DNA of 46,293 nucleotides from a virus. The translations under genes were made by a program, and so were the position numbers. The notes below the pieces were generated by a model, which was given only the letters and a program-made list of their open reading frames with translations, ran no database searches and was not told the DNA's origin. The DNA lies in IMG/VR virus record IMGVR_UViG_3300029319_000046, positions 1-46,293 of that record. One strand, 5' to 3'. Every line of letters starts with the position of its first letter. Within the stretch, counting starts at the first letter, position 1. This document shows, one piece after another, positions 8,325-15,762 of the stretch.

Positions 8325-8472
8325 CCCCACACCCCCAAATCTCAATATGCCCTAGATCGCCCTAGGAAGCCCGTACAGCGGCTTTAGGTGTTTTCCGGTG
8401 GTTTACTACCAAAAAGATGCTAGAGGCGTTTTTAGCTTCCAGCTTAGGTTACAGGCCAGATATGAAAATAAA

Positions 8473-8499
8473 TGACAAATAATGTAAATAAATGGGTTT
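8473..8499. repeat. 27-bp repeat, copy A
   Basis: TGACAAATAATGTAAA at 8473-8488 recurs exactly at 21397-21412. Aligned without gaps, the similarity extends to 27 bases with 24 identical. Both copies precede a plus-strand transcription unit, so a binding site or upstream promoter element is likely. Confidence 0.55.
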
Positions 8500-8531
8500 T
8501 GCCTCTTCACAGATGTAAAAATCCATGATAT

Positions 8532-8688
8532 TGAAGCGTTCTGCTTCAGCAGAGCGCGACACCGGATGTCGCGCTGCCACCGGCATGGTGGCCGGGGATC
8601 ACCCCCGTCAGCCCCTGATTGGCAACGCCCACGGTAGGTTGGTAATCACCCCAGCCCTTGCGCGACACGCGATCTGCTTGTGCAGATC
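8532..8688 (+). other. Chain of five hairpins upstream of the early operon
   Basis: In 157 bases there are perfect stems TGAAGC/GCTTCA (8532-8548), AGCGCGACA/TGTCGCGCT (8553-8575), GCCACC/GGTGGC (8576-8592), GGGG/CCCC (8594-8605) and GATCTGC/GCAGATC (8671-8688), with loops of 4-6 bases. Neither strand has a convincing gene here. It may be the structured 5' leader of the early message, a small RNA or a replication site. The rest of the gap, to 8982, shows nothing further that I can support beyond the ribosome site GGGAG before 8983. Confidence 0.45.
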
Positions 8689-8982
8689 AGATACGCCGAT
8701 AAATGACTGCCACGGCTTTGGTATCGCTTTCGAGATATCCGGCTCGCTGGCGTTCAACCGCTCGTAGGTTTCGGCTGCAAGGGTATGGGGTTCGCTGATG
8801 CGCTGGTGAGGTACAGGGTTCACGCCACTGTCGGTACGGCAGTCAACAATATGTCAGCAACGGTCCTTGGCTATGTCGAGGGCTGGGCTGGCAGAGACTA
8901 ATGCGCGGTGGTGATGGCCGCGCACCCGTCGCATGGGATCGTACCCATGCCATGAAGAGATACGCGAAACGGGAGACGCCGA

Positions 8983-9402
8983 ATGAACATCGACATGAAC
9001 GATATCCGCCACGCCAAGATCGCCCAGCTTCTCGAAATTGCTTGGGATTGCAATCTGGCTGACAGCGAGGACGCCCACGGCTGGACCATCCCCAAGATGG
9101 CAACCAGCGTCGTATGCCCCCTGCACAATGCGGTGCGCGGTCTGCTGGACGCTGACTACAACGACTATCTGAACGCTCACGCCGCTGCCCTCGACGGCGG
9201 CAAGCAGCCAATGCTGCGGTGCGATTTCAAAGATGAGGTCATGCTGCGCTTCGATGACAACCGTGTCGGTGGTGGGCGAAACAAAAAGGCCTCAGTGACC
9301 CATTTCATCAACTGCGTGATCGCAGACAACCCACCGACAAAAGAACGGTCTGATTTCTGGGAAAGCTATCGGGCTGAAGTTGCTGCTACCACTGTCGAAT
9401 AG
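8983..9402 (+). CDS. Early protein of unknown function
   Basis: The protein has 139 residues, and ATG 8983 follows ACGGGAGACGCCGA, a member of the shared early leader family. It is soluble, with an N-terminal helix (IRHAKIAQLLEIAWDCNL), a central loop with LRCDFKDEVMLRFDDNRVGGG, and a C-terminal helical part ending EVAATTVE. No known domain is recognised. It opens the rightward early operon and is followed within 8-11 bases by two further small genes with the same type of ribosome site. The longer frames on the opposite strand here lack ribosome sites and are shadows. Confidence 0.65.
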   Translation: MNIDMNDIRHAKIAQLLEIAWDCNLADSEDAHGWTIPKMATSVVCPLHNAVRGLLDADYNDYLNAHAAALDGGKQPMLRCDFKDEVMLRFDDNRVGGGRNKKASVTHFINCVIADNPPTKERSDFWESYRAEVAATTVE

Positions 9403-9410
9403 GAGACTGC

Positions 9411-9641
9411 ATGTACACCGTCCGATATACCGCTGGCGATTTGCTCCAGCTTTCCAACCGCAAATTTGTGGTCACATCTGACCATGCCATCATGCCGACA
9501 ATGAATGACGCCAAGCGTCACATCATCCTGATCTGCCAAAAGCTGCGGATCAGCCCCAACGATTTCACCGTCACCACACCGGAAGGCAAGACGCTGCGCA
9601 TGCGTCACGCTGCACCGGAAGCATTCACCGGCAAGCGATAG
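9411..9641 (+). CDS. Small early protein, unknown
   Basis: The protein has 76 residues and starts behind ATAGGAGACTGC. It is basic, with a beta-rich look (MYTVRYTAGDLLQLSNRKFVV) and a small histidine-containing C-terminus. It sits between two similar-sized unknown genes with short gaps, so all three are probably one transcript. No family is recognised. Confidence 0.55.
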   Translation: MYTVRYTAGDLLQLSNRKFVVTSDHAIMPTMNDAKRHIILICQKLRISPNDFTVTTPEGKTLRMRHAAPEAFTGKR

Positions 9642-9652
9642 GAGACTGCCAC

Positions 9653-9886
9653 ATGAAAGAGCAATTCTACATTTTCGCTGACTGCAATCTGGTCGAGGTC
9701 ACATGCTCACTGGCCCGTGCAACCGACGTTGCCAAGGCACTGCGTGAACGCCACGGCGGCCACCTTGCCGACAAGGTGACGGTCAAATCCTACATGGTGG
9801 ATGTCTCAGAGGTGCAAGCTGCCTCTGACCGCTATGACGAGATCGTGTCCAACGCATCCGGCTACTACTTCCAGTCGGGTCAATAA
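9653..9886 (+). CDS. Small early protein, unknown
   Basis: The protein has 77 residues and starts behind ATAGGAGACTGCCAC. The sequence suggests a compact alpha/beta fold (FYIFADCNLVEVTCSLA, then ATDVAKALRERHGG, then DKVTVKSYMVDV). It is followed by a short GGGGC/GCCCC hairpin (9892-9904) without a T tract. No homologue is recognised. Confidence 0.55.
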   Translation: MKEQFYIFADCNLVEVTCSLARATDVAKALRERHGGHLADKVTVKSYMVDVSEVQAASDRYDEIVSNASGYYFQSGQ

Positions 9887-9999
9887 CCATGGGGGCCTTG
9901 CCCCTGTGTCTACGCCTGACGCTGGCGTACTGATGAGCCGCACGGTGCGGCCTTGGCCCAAGCATGGGCGAAACACACACACCTCTTTGGGAGACTGAT

Positions 10000-10692
10000 A
10001 TGCCTACAAAAAACATCGTAGACCCTTTCGCTGGTAACAACATCCTCGACACTGTGCATGATCTGCACGGTCAGGTGACCATCCTGCAAGGCAACAAAAA
10101 GGCCGACACTGAGGCCATCAACGGCCTTGTCGTCGAGCAATACGCCCAACTGATCCCTGCCGCTGTGTCGGTGGGTGTTCGCGTCACCACCAAAAAAGTG
10201 GACGGCGTCGATATCAAAAAGGGCAAGATGGTCGGCGGTGCTGATGTCATCGACAGCTTCAAGGGTTCGCTGATGACTGACGGCGGCTATGCCGAGGCTG
10301 TCTGCAAAAAGCGTTATGAAAACACCATCAAGGCCATCGTCGCCTTTGGGTGGGATAAGAACGCATCCAACCTGACGGCTGATGGCGTGAAGGCTGCCTT
10401 CTCTGACGCTGGCATCACATCCGAGGCCAAGCTGGCAGCGCATGTGAAGCAGGGCAAGCCTGTCGGTGACATGGAAGCACTGGCCCAGCGTCTGTTCGGC
10501 AAGCACAACGCGAGTGGCGGCTTCAACGCCAGCAAGTTTGAAGAAAAAGACTGGGACGATTTCGACAACGAATACCGCAAGTATAAGGCGGCGCGTATCG
10601 CCGCCGACAAAGCGGCAGCCGAGGAAAAGGCCAAGGCTGCTGAAGAAAACGAGGTTGTAGATGCTGTCATGGACGCCATCGACGCCGCATAA
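10000..10692 (+). CDS. Abundant-type early protein, unknown (230 aa)
   Basis: ATG 10000 is chosen over 9964 because TTTGGGAGACTGAT stands just before it. The product has 230 residues. There are a beta-rich centre (AAVSVGVRVTTKKVDGVDI), a helical part (KKRYENTIKAIVAFGWDKN) and a C-terminal Lys/Ala/Glu-rich coiled segment ending VVDAVMDAIDAA. The long alanine- and glutamate-rich tail after a globular part would fit a DNA-associated or multimeric protein, but no family is recognised. A strong hairpin terminator follows within five bases of the stop, which may make this the boundary of a high-expression subunit. Confidence 0.6.
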   Translation: MPTKNIVDPFAGNNILDTVHDLHGQVTILQGNKKADTEAINGLVVEQYAQLIPAAVSVGVRVTTKKVDGVDIKKGKMVGGADVIDSFKGSLMTDGGYAEAVCKKRYENTIKAIVAFGWDKNASNLTADGVKAAFSDAGITSEAKLAAHVKQGKPVGDMEALAQRLFGKHNASGGFNASKFEEKDWDDFDNEYRKYKAARIAADKAAAEEKAKAAEENEVVDAVMDAIDAA

Positions 10693-10696
10693 TCAT

Positions 10697-10721
10697 GGGG
10701 GCTTCGGCCCCCTTTTCTTTT
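10697..10721 (+). terminator. Rho-independent terminator
   Basis: GGGGGC-TTCG-GCCCCC (10697-10712, very stable UUCG tetraloop) is followed by TTTTCTTTT. It lies just after the 10000 gene. The T tract runs into the GGGAGACTG ribosome site of the next gene, so termination is probably partial. Confidence 0.8.
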
Positions 10722-10732
10722 GGGAGACTGAA

Positions 10733-11056
10733 ATGTCAGACAAAGCGACTATGAGAATGAAACTTTTCAAGTGCCATGTTCGCGAGTGTGAGGCCAGCAA
10801 TGTTGAGCCGCTTAAATGGGAGACCTTCAAGCAGGCCCACCGCGAGGCCATGGCCCATGCCAAGATGACCGGCCTTGACGCCAGCAACCTCGCTGTAGAC
10901 ATGGCAACGCGCCACGCACGGGCCATAGCGCAGAAGGCGAGAGACAAGGCCGTCTGTGACATGTTCGACGGTGACCTCAACATCACCATTCAACAGGTGG
11001 CAAACAGATTTGGCCTCGCCACCAGTGAGGTCAGTGCCATCCTGATGAGTAAATAA
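10733..11056 (+). CDS. Small early protein with C-terminal helix-turn-helix-like segment
   Basis: ATG 10733 follows TTTTGGGAGACTGAA. The product has 107 residues. The first 70 are helical and charged with two cysteines (KCHVRECEASN). The C-terminus, DLNITIQQVANRFGLATSEVSAILMSK, has the spacing of a helix-turn-helix (I-x-x-V-A-x-x-F-G-L-x-x-S-x-V-S-x-I). This suggests a DNA-binding regulator that could act on the dispersed palindromes, but that link is speculation. It is flanked by a terminator upstream and a palindrome copy immediately downstream. Confidence 0.6.
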   Translation: MSDKATMRMKLFKCHVRECEASNVEPLKWETFKQAHREAMAHAKMTGLDASNLAVDMATRHARAIAQKARDKAVCDMFDGDLNITIQQVANRFGLATSEVSAILMSK

Positions 11057-11075
11057 AAGTTACCTCTAACCTTTT
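11055..11075. repeat. Dispersed palindrome, copy 3
   Basis: AAAAGTTACCTCTAACCTTTT, with one extra base in the right arm, overlaps the stop codon of the preceding gene and directly abuts the GGGAG ribosome site of the next. Confidence 0.6.
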
Positions 11076-11088
11076 GGGAGACTGCGAT

Positions 11089-11376
11089 ATGAGAAACAGA
11101 ACAAACCTTGTCCGCAACATGCGGTATGACGATGACGCTGGCGGCTATCTCTGGGCCGTGTTCCCACGCCGCTATTCAGATGAGCGCATCCGGCAGTTCT
11201 TTCGGATGCACGGCGTCTGGTCTGACGGCCACTATCAGCGCACCGGCAAGCATGTCGAAAGCATGGATGACTGCGAAAGATATGGCGGTGCCGGTCAGCA
11301 CTACACAGACGGCATGTCCTTCTATCGGAAGGGTTCTCGCGTCCTAGTCACCCAGCGTTGGGGCTATGACATCTAA
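11089..11376 (+). CDS. Small early protein, unknown
   Basis: ATG 11089 lies behind TTTTGGGAGACTGCGAT. The product has 95 residues, rich in Arg, Tyr and Gly (YDDDAGGYLWAVFPRRYSDE; HYTDGMSFYRKGSRV). The early YLWAVFPRRYS may be a beta-hairpin, and the protein is basic and could bind nucleic acid. No family is recognised. It precedes the AAA+ gene in the same operon. Confidence 0.55.
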   Translation: MRNRTNLVRNMRYDDDAGGYLWAVFPRRYSDERIRQFFRMHGVWSDGHYQRTGKHVESMDDCERYGGAGQHYTDGMSFYRKGSRVLVTQRWGYDI

Positions 11377-11411
11377 TCAACCTTCAACCTTCAACCTTCA
11401 TCAATCAACCT
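11377..11411 (+). repeat. Short TCAACCT repeats in intergenic leader
   Basis: Three tandem copies of TCAACCT (11377-11397) start just after the stop codon, and a fourth copy at 11405-11411 runs into TTTTGGGAGA before the AAA+ gene. It occupies the place where other early genes have the long palindrome and may be a decayed or alternative leader. Confidence 0.55.
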
Positions 11412-11429
11412 TTTGGGAGACGTTTCGTT

Positions 11430-12467
11430 ATGAAACTTTCACTTGCTAAGACTATCTTTGAAGCCTCATTCCTCAGCCAAATCGCCAACCGCGAAAGCCG
11501 TGATGCTGACCGGACCATACCCTATGCCTATGCCACCATGGGCATTGGCAAAACATCCATGGTTCATCAGATCAGGTCAGAGCATGACTGGGGCCTGTAC
11601 ATCCTTTCGCTGGCATCTATGGATGCCGCCGAGGTGAATGGCATCATTGCCCTGCTTGAACGTGAGGCCCACCGTGTCATGCCATTCTGGCTTCGCCGTC
11701 TGCATGAGATGGCGGCTGAACATGAGGTGGTCATCCTGTTTCTGGATGAGTTGCCACAGGCACCTGTCGCCAACATGAATGTCGCTCGTCAGATCATCAA
11801 TGAATTGCGTGTTGGTGAGTTCGACTTGCCCCATAACGTAGTTCTTTGTGCGGCTGGCAACCGCATGTCGGATCGGGCTGGCACAAACAACATGCCGTCG
11901 CATCTCAAGGACTGCCTGATGTTCTTGGAGATCGATCCTGACGTTGAGGACGCTATTGCCTACATGGTGGCCAACGGTGTGCATGAGGACGTTACCGCAT
12001 ATCTCCGCGCACGGCCTGAGTTCGCTGTCAAGTTTGACCGTGATGCCAACGCCAACCCATCCTTCCGGTCATGGGATCGCGTCAGCACCATCCTGTCATG
12101 GGGCCTGCCGCCTGTGGCAGAGGCCGAGGCTATCGCTGGCACGGTTGGCCGTCCTGCGGCGGCTGACTTCATGGGCTTCCGCAAGATGAAGGCCAATATG
12201 CCTGATCTGGACGGCATCATCAGCAACCCTGACAGTGCCGAGGTGCCGCAGGATGCAATGGTTCTCTATGCCATGGCATCCGGCCTTGCCTACCGCATGA
12301 CGCAGGGCAACGCTGGCAACATCGTCCGCTATCTCAAGCGGCTGGATCAGCAAGAGTTCGCTGGCTTCTGCATCAAGGACGCTGTCACTCGTGACCCTGA
12401 GATCAAGAAGTCCGAGGCTGTCCGGCAGTGGATCATCAACGGTGGGGCTGATCTGTTTGCAGCCTAA
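11430..12467 (+). CDS. MoxR-type AAA+ ATPase
   Basis: The protein has 345 residues. The Walker A motif is ATMGIGKTS at 35-43 (Ala replaces the first Gly), Walker B is VILFLDE at 101-107, and sensor 1 lies in VVLCAAGNR at 137-145. The spacing fits MoxR/CbbQ-type AAA+ ATPases, which work as hexamers with a VWA-domain partner to remodel target proteins. The next gene encodes such a partner, so the two probably form one machine. The C-terminal third (MTQGNAGNIVRYLKRLDQQEF) is helical and may be the lid and substrate part. It sits in the early operon, so a host-takeover or replication-stage target is more likely than virion assembly; the target is unknown. Confidence 0.8.
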   Translation: MKLSLAKTIFEASFLSQIANRESRDADRTIPYAYATMGIGKTSMVHQIRSEHDWGLYILSLASMDAAEVNGIIALLEREAHRVMPFWLRRLHEMAAEHEVVILFLDELPQAPVANMNVARQIINELRVGEFDLPHNVVLCAAGNRMSDRAGTNNMPSHLKDCLMFLEIDPDVEDAIAYMVANGVHEDVTAYLRARPEFAVKFDRDANANPSFRSWDRVSTILSWGLPPVAEAEAIAGTVGRPAAADFMGFRKMKANMPDLDGIISNPDSAEVPQDAMVLYAMASGLAYRMTQGNAGNIVRYLKRLDQQEFAGFCIKDAVTRDPEIKKSEAVRQWIINGGADLFAA

Positions 12468-12474
12468 TCTATGG

Positions 12475-12492
12475 GGGGCGGTTCGCCGCCCC
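12475..12492 (+). terminator. Stable hairpin after the AAA+ gene
   Basis: GGGGCGG-TTCG-CCGCCCC is a 7-bp GC stem with a UUCG loop eight bases after the stop. A palindrome copy ending in TTTTT follows, so the pair may serve as an attenuator between the ATPase and VWA genes. Confidence 0.6.
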
Positions 12493-12494
12493 TC

Positions 12495-12515
12495 AAAAGT
12501 TCCATCTAACTTTTT
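12495..12515. repeat. Dispersed palindrome, copy 4
   Basis: AAAGTTCCATCTAACTTT (core 12496-12513) lies between a GC hairpin and the GGGAG ribosome site of the VWA gene, with one mismatched pair beside the centre. Confidence 0.7.
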
Positions 12516-12526
12516 GGGAGTACGAT

Positions 12527-13672
12527 ATGACTGATGCAAATCTCAAGGTTGCTCAGGCCAAGACGCAACTGATGCTGCGGCATCCATTCTTCGGCTCATG
12601 TGCTGCCGGTCTCAACTTTGTCGAGACTGACAAGGTGCCGACTATGGCGACAGATGGCCGGTCCATTCTCTGGAACCGTGCCTTTGTTGACAGCTTGGAC
12701 AAGGACCATGTCATGGGCGTGATCGCGCATGAGGTGCTGCACGTTGTGTTCAAGCACATGTTGCGTATGGGCAAGCGTGTCCACAAAAAGTGGAACATCT
12801 GCACCGATATCGCCATCAACGATATCCTGATCGACAGCGGCTTCTCTATCCCTGAGCAAGGCCTGTTCAGCACCAGCAAGCCTGAGTGGAACAAGTTCAA
12901 GGGCTGGATGGCCGAGAAGATTTACGCCGAGATGCCTGACGATGATGTGCCAGAAGATGGTCCGGCATGGGGTGAGGTCATCCCCATGCAGGGTGAGGAC
13001 GGCAGCGAGATGTCCGAGGCTGAGACCCAACAGGTTGAGGCTGAGATGGACATCAAGGTCATCATGGCCGCTGATGCTGCCAAGTCTCGCGGCAACCTTC
13101 CGGCTGCCATCGATCAGCTTGTGCAGGTCATGCGCCGCTCACAGGTTGACTGGCGTGATGTTCTGCATCGTTTCATCGGTGGTGACCAGCCTGACGACTA
13201 CACATGGCGTCGGCCCCAGAAGAACGCATGGTTCAATCAGGGCATCTATCTGCCCAGCGTTGACCGCATGGGTGCCGGTGACATCATCATCCTTGGCGAT
13301 AGTTCACGTTCAGTGACTGATGAAGAATGGTCCCACTTCCTTGGTGAGATCAACGCCATCAGTGATGAACACAAGCCCAACTCTGTCACGGTCATCACCT
13401 TCGACACTAAGGTGCAGACTGTGAAGCGGTATGAGCAGGGCGAGGTCATCGAAAAGGTTGCACTGGCTGGCAGGGGCGGCACTCGCGTCACACCGGCTTT
13501 CAACTATGTCGATGAGCATCAACTGCCTTGCGACAACATGGTGGTCCTGACTGACTTGGAGATCACCGACTTCCCCGACGAGCCGGACTATCCGGTGCTT
13601 TGGGTATCAACCAACATTGGCTCCGACAAAGCCCCTTGGGGTGAGGTTGCCATTCTGAAAATGGGAGACTGA
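12527..13672 (+). CDS. VWA-domain protein with HExxH metallopeptidase-like domain (DUF2201-type)
   Basis: The protein has 381 residues. The N-terminal part has VIAHEVLHVVFKHMLR with HExxH at 68-72 and a following WNICTDIAINDIL, the pattern of the metallopeptidase-like DUF2201 N-domain. The C-terminal VWA domain has a full metal-ion adhesion site: DSSRS at 258-262, Thr 319 in GRGGT and the TD pair at 342-343. An acidic linker of about 60 residues joins them. Such proteins partner MoxR-type ATPases; the upstream gene is that ATPase, 60 bases away. Whether the HExxH is catalytic or only structural cannot be told from sequence. Start at ATG 12527 behind TTTTTGGGAGTACGAT. Confidence 0.8.
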   Translation: MTDANLKVAQAKTQLMLRHPFFGSCAAGLNFVETDKVPTMATDGRSILWNRAFVDSLDKDHVMGVIAHEVLHVVFKHMLRMGKRVHKKWNICTDIAINDILIDSGFSIPEQGLFSTSKPEWNKFKGWMAEKIYAEMPDDDVPEDGPAWGEVIPMQGEDGSEMSEAETQQVEAEMDIKVIMAADAAKSRGNLPAAIDQLVQVMRRSQVDWRDVLHRFIGGDQPDDYTWRRPQKNAWFNQGIYLPSVDRMGAGDIIILGDSSRSVTDEEWSHFLGEINAISDEHKPNSVTVITFDTKVQTVKRYEQGEVIEKVALAGRGGTRVTPAFNYVDEHQLPCDNMVVLTDLEITDFPDEPDYPVLWVSTNIGSDKAPWGEVAILKMGD

Positions 13673-13673
13673 C

Positions 13674-14468
13674 ATGTATACACCTGATCAGCACAAGTTC
13701 CTGTCCTTCGCGGCAGAGCAGATCGAAAAGGCAAGGAAGGGATGGGGTGCGCCCCATTCCTACATCCGGCAGCTAAAGGGCGGCTCTAGGTATCGCCTGT
13801 CTGGCGATGCTGATGCCTTCAATGACAACCTCAAAAGCATCCACCGTGATGCCTCTGATGCCTTCTATGAGTATGTCCATAACCTTCAGCGTTCCATGCA
13901 GTCGATCCGGCGTAATCGTCGTGAGGTTGAGGCATATCGCCCACTGGCACGGCACGAGAGGGACAGCCGCCGCGCTGCCGGTACTACCCTCGACAGTGCC
14001 TTCCCACGGTCTAGGTTCGATCTGTGGATCAAGGGTGACACGCCAGAGCATGGCCGTGAGGTTGGCGTCAGCACTGATGGCAGCGACTACTGGACGCGCA
14101 ACCATGTCACCGTGTCTCAGGCTTGGTCAAAGACTGTGTATGAGCGTGGCATCCCCATCATCAACTCATCAAAGGGCTTGCGCTTCGTTCTGTCTGCCAA
14201 GCCCAAAGATGTTCGCGGCGTCACCGAGACCACTAGGGTGTTTGAGGTGAAGACGTTTGGCATCCATCAGAAGAGGGCCTTCCGCGAGGACGGCTGGCTC
14301 ATGGTTCACGGCAGCAGCACACAGGTGCAGCCTGTCTGGGACTTCACTGAGAGCGAGAAGAAGTATGCACAAAACAACGTGCATGCCTTCCATCAGTATC
14401 TGGGCGACTGCAAGGCTCTGTTTGATCGCAGGGTCAAGAAGTATGTGCTGGATCAGTTCGACATCTAA
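13674..14468 (+). CDS. Unrecognised 264-aa protein, possible third member of the AAA+/VWA operon
   Basis: The protein has 264 residues; its ATG is two bases after the VWA stop, and the ribosome site ATGGGAGACTGAC lies inside the VWA gene. It has a helical N-terminal half with arginine-rich stretches (QSIRRNRREVEAYRPLARHE) and a beta-rich C-terminal half (LRFVLSAKPKDVRG, TRVFEVKTFG, GWLMVHGSSTQVQPVW). There are no membrane segments. The tight spacing means it is co-translated with the VWA protein, so it may be an adaptor or substrate of that machine. That is inference from context; no domain is recognised. Confidence 0.6.
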   Translation: MYTPDQHKFLSFAAEQIEKARKGWGAPHSYIRQLKGGSRYRLSGDADAFNDNLKSIHRDASDAFYEYVHNLQRSMQSIRRNRREVEAYRPLARHERDSRRAAGTTLDSAFPRSRFDLWIKGDTPEHGREVGVSTDGSDYWTRNHVTVSQAWSKTVYERGIPIINSSKGLRFVLSAKPKDVRGVTETTRVFEVKTFGIHQKRAFREDGWLMVHGSSTQVQPVWDFTESEKKYAQNNVHAFHQYLGDCKALFDRRVKKYVLDQFDI

Positions 14469-14478
14469 ACAAGATTGG

Positions 14479-14495
14479 GGGCGGCCATGCCGCCC
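14479..14495 (+). terminator. Stable hairpin after the 13674 gene
   Basis: GGGCGGC-CAT-GCCGCCC is followed, three bases later, by a palindrome copy ending in TTTT. It has the same arrangement as at 12475-12515. Confidence 0.55.
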
Positions 14496-14497
14496 TC

Positions 14498-14517
14498 AAA
14501 AGTTCTATGTAACTTTT
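14498..14517. repeat. Dispersed palindrome, copy 5
   Basis: AAAGTTCTATGTAACTTT (core 14499-14516) abuts GGGAG of the next gene, as in copies 3 and 4. Confidence 0.7.
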
Positions 14518-14529
14518 GGGAGAATGAGA

Positions 14530-14754
14530 ATGACTGAAGAACAAGCCAAAACCTGTCGGGCCTTCAATGAGGCCTATCTCGACGCCGTCGGCAAGTGCAA
14601 ATCGATGAGTGACCTCGACATTCATATCCAAGAAGAGATGGAGCGCAGGGGTTACTTTATGATTGACGATCACGCTAACAACGATTTTCGTAACTATGAG
14701 AAAGTGGATATCAACGCTTCTAGTTATGATTATGAAGGGAGACGCAATGCCTAG
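14530..14754 (+). CDS. Small acidic protein, unknown
   Basis: The protein has 74 residues. ATG 14530 is preferred over 14524 because GGGAG at 14518-14522 needs more room. It is acidic and helical at the N-terminus, with a tyrosine- and aspartate-rich tail (INASSYDYEGRRNA). It overlaps the next gene by eight bases. No family is recognised. Confidence 0.55.
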   Translation: MTEEQAKTCRAFNEAYLDAVGKCKSMSDLDIHIQEEMERRGYFMIDDHANNDFRNYEKVDINASSYDYEGRRNA

Positions 14755-15304
14755 CATATCACTCGACGGACCAAGGTTTGAGGTTCTCAAAGACGGCTTC
14801 ATCCTTGGTCAGTTCAAGCATCTGAAGTTTGCTTTGATGTTTGCCGACATCTTAGACGGTGGCGTCTGGAAACCTGACGGCACCTATTCGATCTATGACC
14901 GTGAACACGGCTGGCTGAAAGAAAGGGAAATTATGATCAATCACGACAACGCGCCAGAGTTCGCGTATCTTGGCTTCACCTACAAGCCCTGCATCAACTA
15001 TGAAGATGACGAGGGTATCCGCAAAGCAACCCACTACGTTCATCGTAATGGTCAGGAAAAGCACGACTTCATCATCGACGCCTCACCATATGACTGGCTC
15101 AGTCTTGATGAGTTCCAACGTGAGGTTGATATGCGTTGTGGCGGCGTGCCTCTTGTGACCGAGGACGAGGTGCAGGATCAATATCTGGCTGACGGTCTCA
15201 AGGCATCAACCCTTGTGAGCGTGATCACTGAACTAGCCAATGGGGACTTGGACCCAGCAGAGTTCCGCAAGTTTGTCCTGTCTGAGATCAAAGATGATGG
15301 ATAA
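14747..15304 (+). CDS. Unrecognised 185-aa protein
   Basis: ATG 14747 follows GAAGGGAGACGCA and overlaps the previous stop. The product has 185 residues and is acidic, with beta-rich segments (GPRFEVLKDGFILGQFKHLK) and a C-terminal helical part (DLDPAEFRKFVLSEIKDDG). The sequence YDREHGW and the many Asp and His residues do not match a metal-enzyme pattern I know. It is coupled to genes on both sides by overlaps. Confidence 0.55.
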   Translation: MPSISLDGPRFEVLKDGFILGQFKHLKFALMFADILDGGVWKPDGTYSIYDREHGWLKEREIMINHDNAPEFAYLGFTYKPCINYEDDEGIRKATHYVHRNGQEKHDFIIDASPYDWLSLDEFQREVDMRCGGVPLVTEDEVQDQYLADGLKASTLVSVITELANGDLDPAEFRKFVLSEIKDDG

Positions 15305-15584
15305 GGACTGGACGCTGAGTTACCTGTCCTCAGTAGCAGGGCAGGTGACCGCAACATCAGGCGAGGGCATGACCACCCTGATGTATGCGTGGGCCGCAGA
15401 CAAGTCTCCAGATTACTGGTTGCGTTTCATTGTCGATGACAATGGTAAGCTGGGCGTCATCATCGATGAAGATTGTGCGCCAAGCAATCAAATGTATTCG
15501 GTGATCGGGTACTGCGATTATCACAACATCCCTTTCACACTAGGTTACGAAATGGAAGAGGAAGAAAATCATGGCTACAATTAA
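15294..15584 (+). CDS. Small protein, unknown
   Basis: Tandem ATGs at 15294 and 15297 overlap the end of the previous gene. The product has about 95 residues, with an N-terminal helix (LSYLSSVAGQV), a beta-rich centre (YWLRFIVDDNGKLGVIIDED) and an acidic tail (EEEENHGYN). No family is recognised. It overlaps the following membrane-protein gene by 14 bases. Confidence 0.5.
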   Translation: MMDKDWTLSYLSSVAGQVTATSGEGMTTLMYAWAADKSPDYWLRFIVDDNGKLGVIIDEDCAPSNQMYSVIGYCDYHNIPFTLGYEMEEEENHGYN

Positions 15585-15762
15585 GCAACTATTCTTCTGG
15601 TCCTTCGTTGTATTCTTAGGGCTGATGATAGCGACTGCCGGTGCAGGGTATGCCGAGAACCCAAGCAACAATCTTTGGGTTGGCGTCGGCATCCTGTATA
15701 CCGGCATGGGCATGCTGCTCTATGGGGTCATTCAAATGGTTCGGAGGGATAGAGATGAGTGA
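15571..15762 (+). CDS. Two-helix small membrane protein
   Basis: The protein has 63 residues. Two hydrophobic segments span about residues 7-27 (FFWSFVVFLGLMIATAG) and 35-56 (LWVGVGILYTGMGMLLYGVI), with a charged RRDRDE tail that should stay in the cytoplasm. The first could also be a signal peptide, since AGYAENP resembles a cleavage site. Its size suits a small holin or a superinfection-exclusion protein, but a clear holin lies with the lysozyme at 37611, so an early-expressed envelope protein is more likely. Confidence 0.6.
   Translation: MATIKQLFFWSFVVFLGLMIATAGAGYAENPSNNLWVGVGILYTGMGMLLYGVIQMVRRDRDE

Noticed and set aside
7561-8440. Direct repeat of an ACAG-GGCTTT block on both sides of terS (attachment or end repeat)
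   Set aside because: The similarity is short and imperfect and does not extend.
8608-8823. 71-aa minus-strand frame in the hairpin region
   Set aside because: It begins at GTG without a ribosome site and overlaps the hairpin chain; coding cannot be supported, although it is not excluded.
8843-9211. Minus-strand frames opposite the 8983 gene
   Set aside because: The plus-strand gene has the family leader and fits the operon; the opposite frames are shadows.
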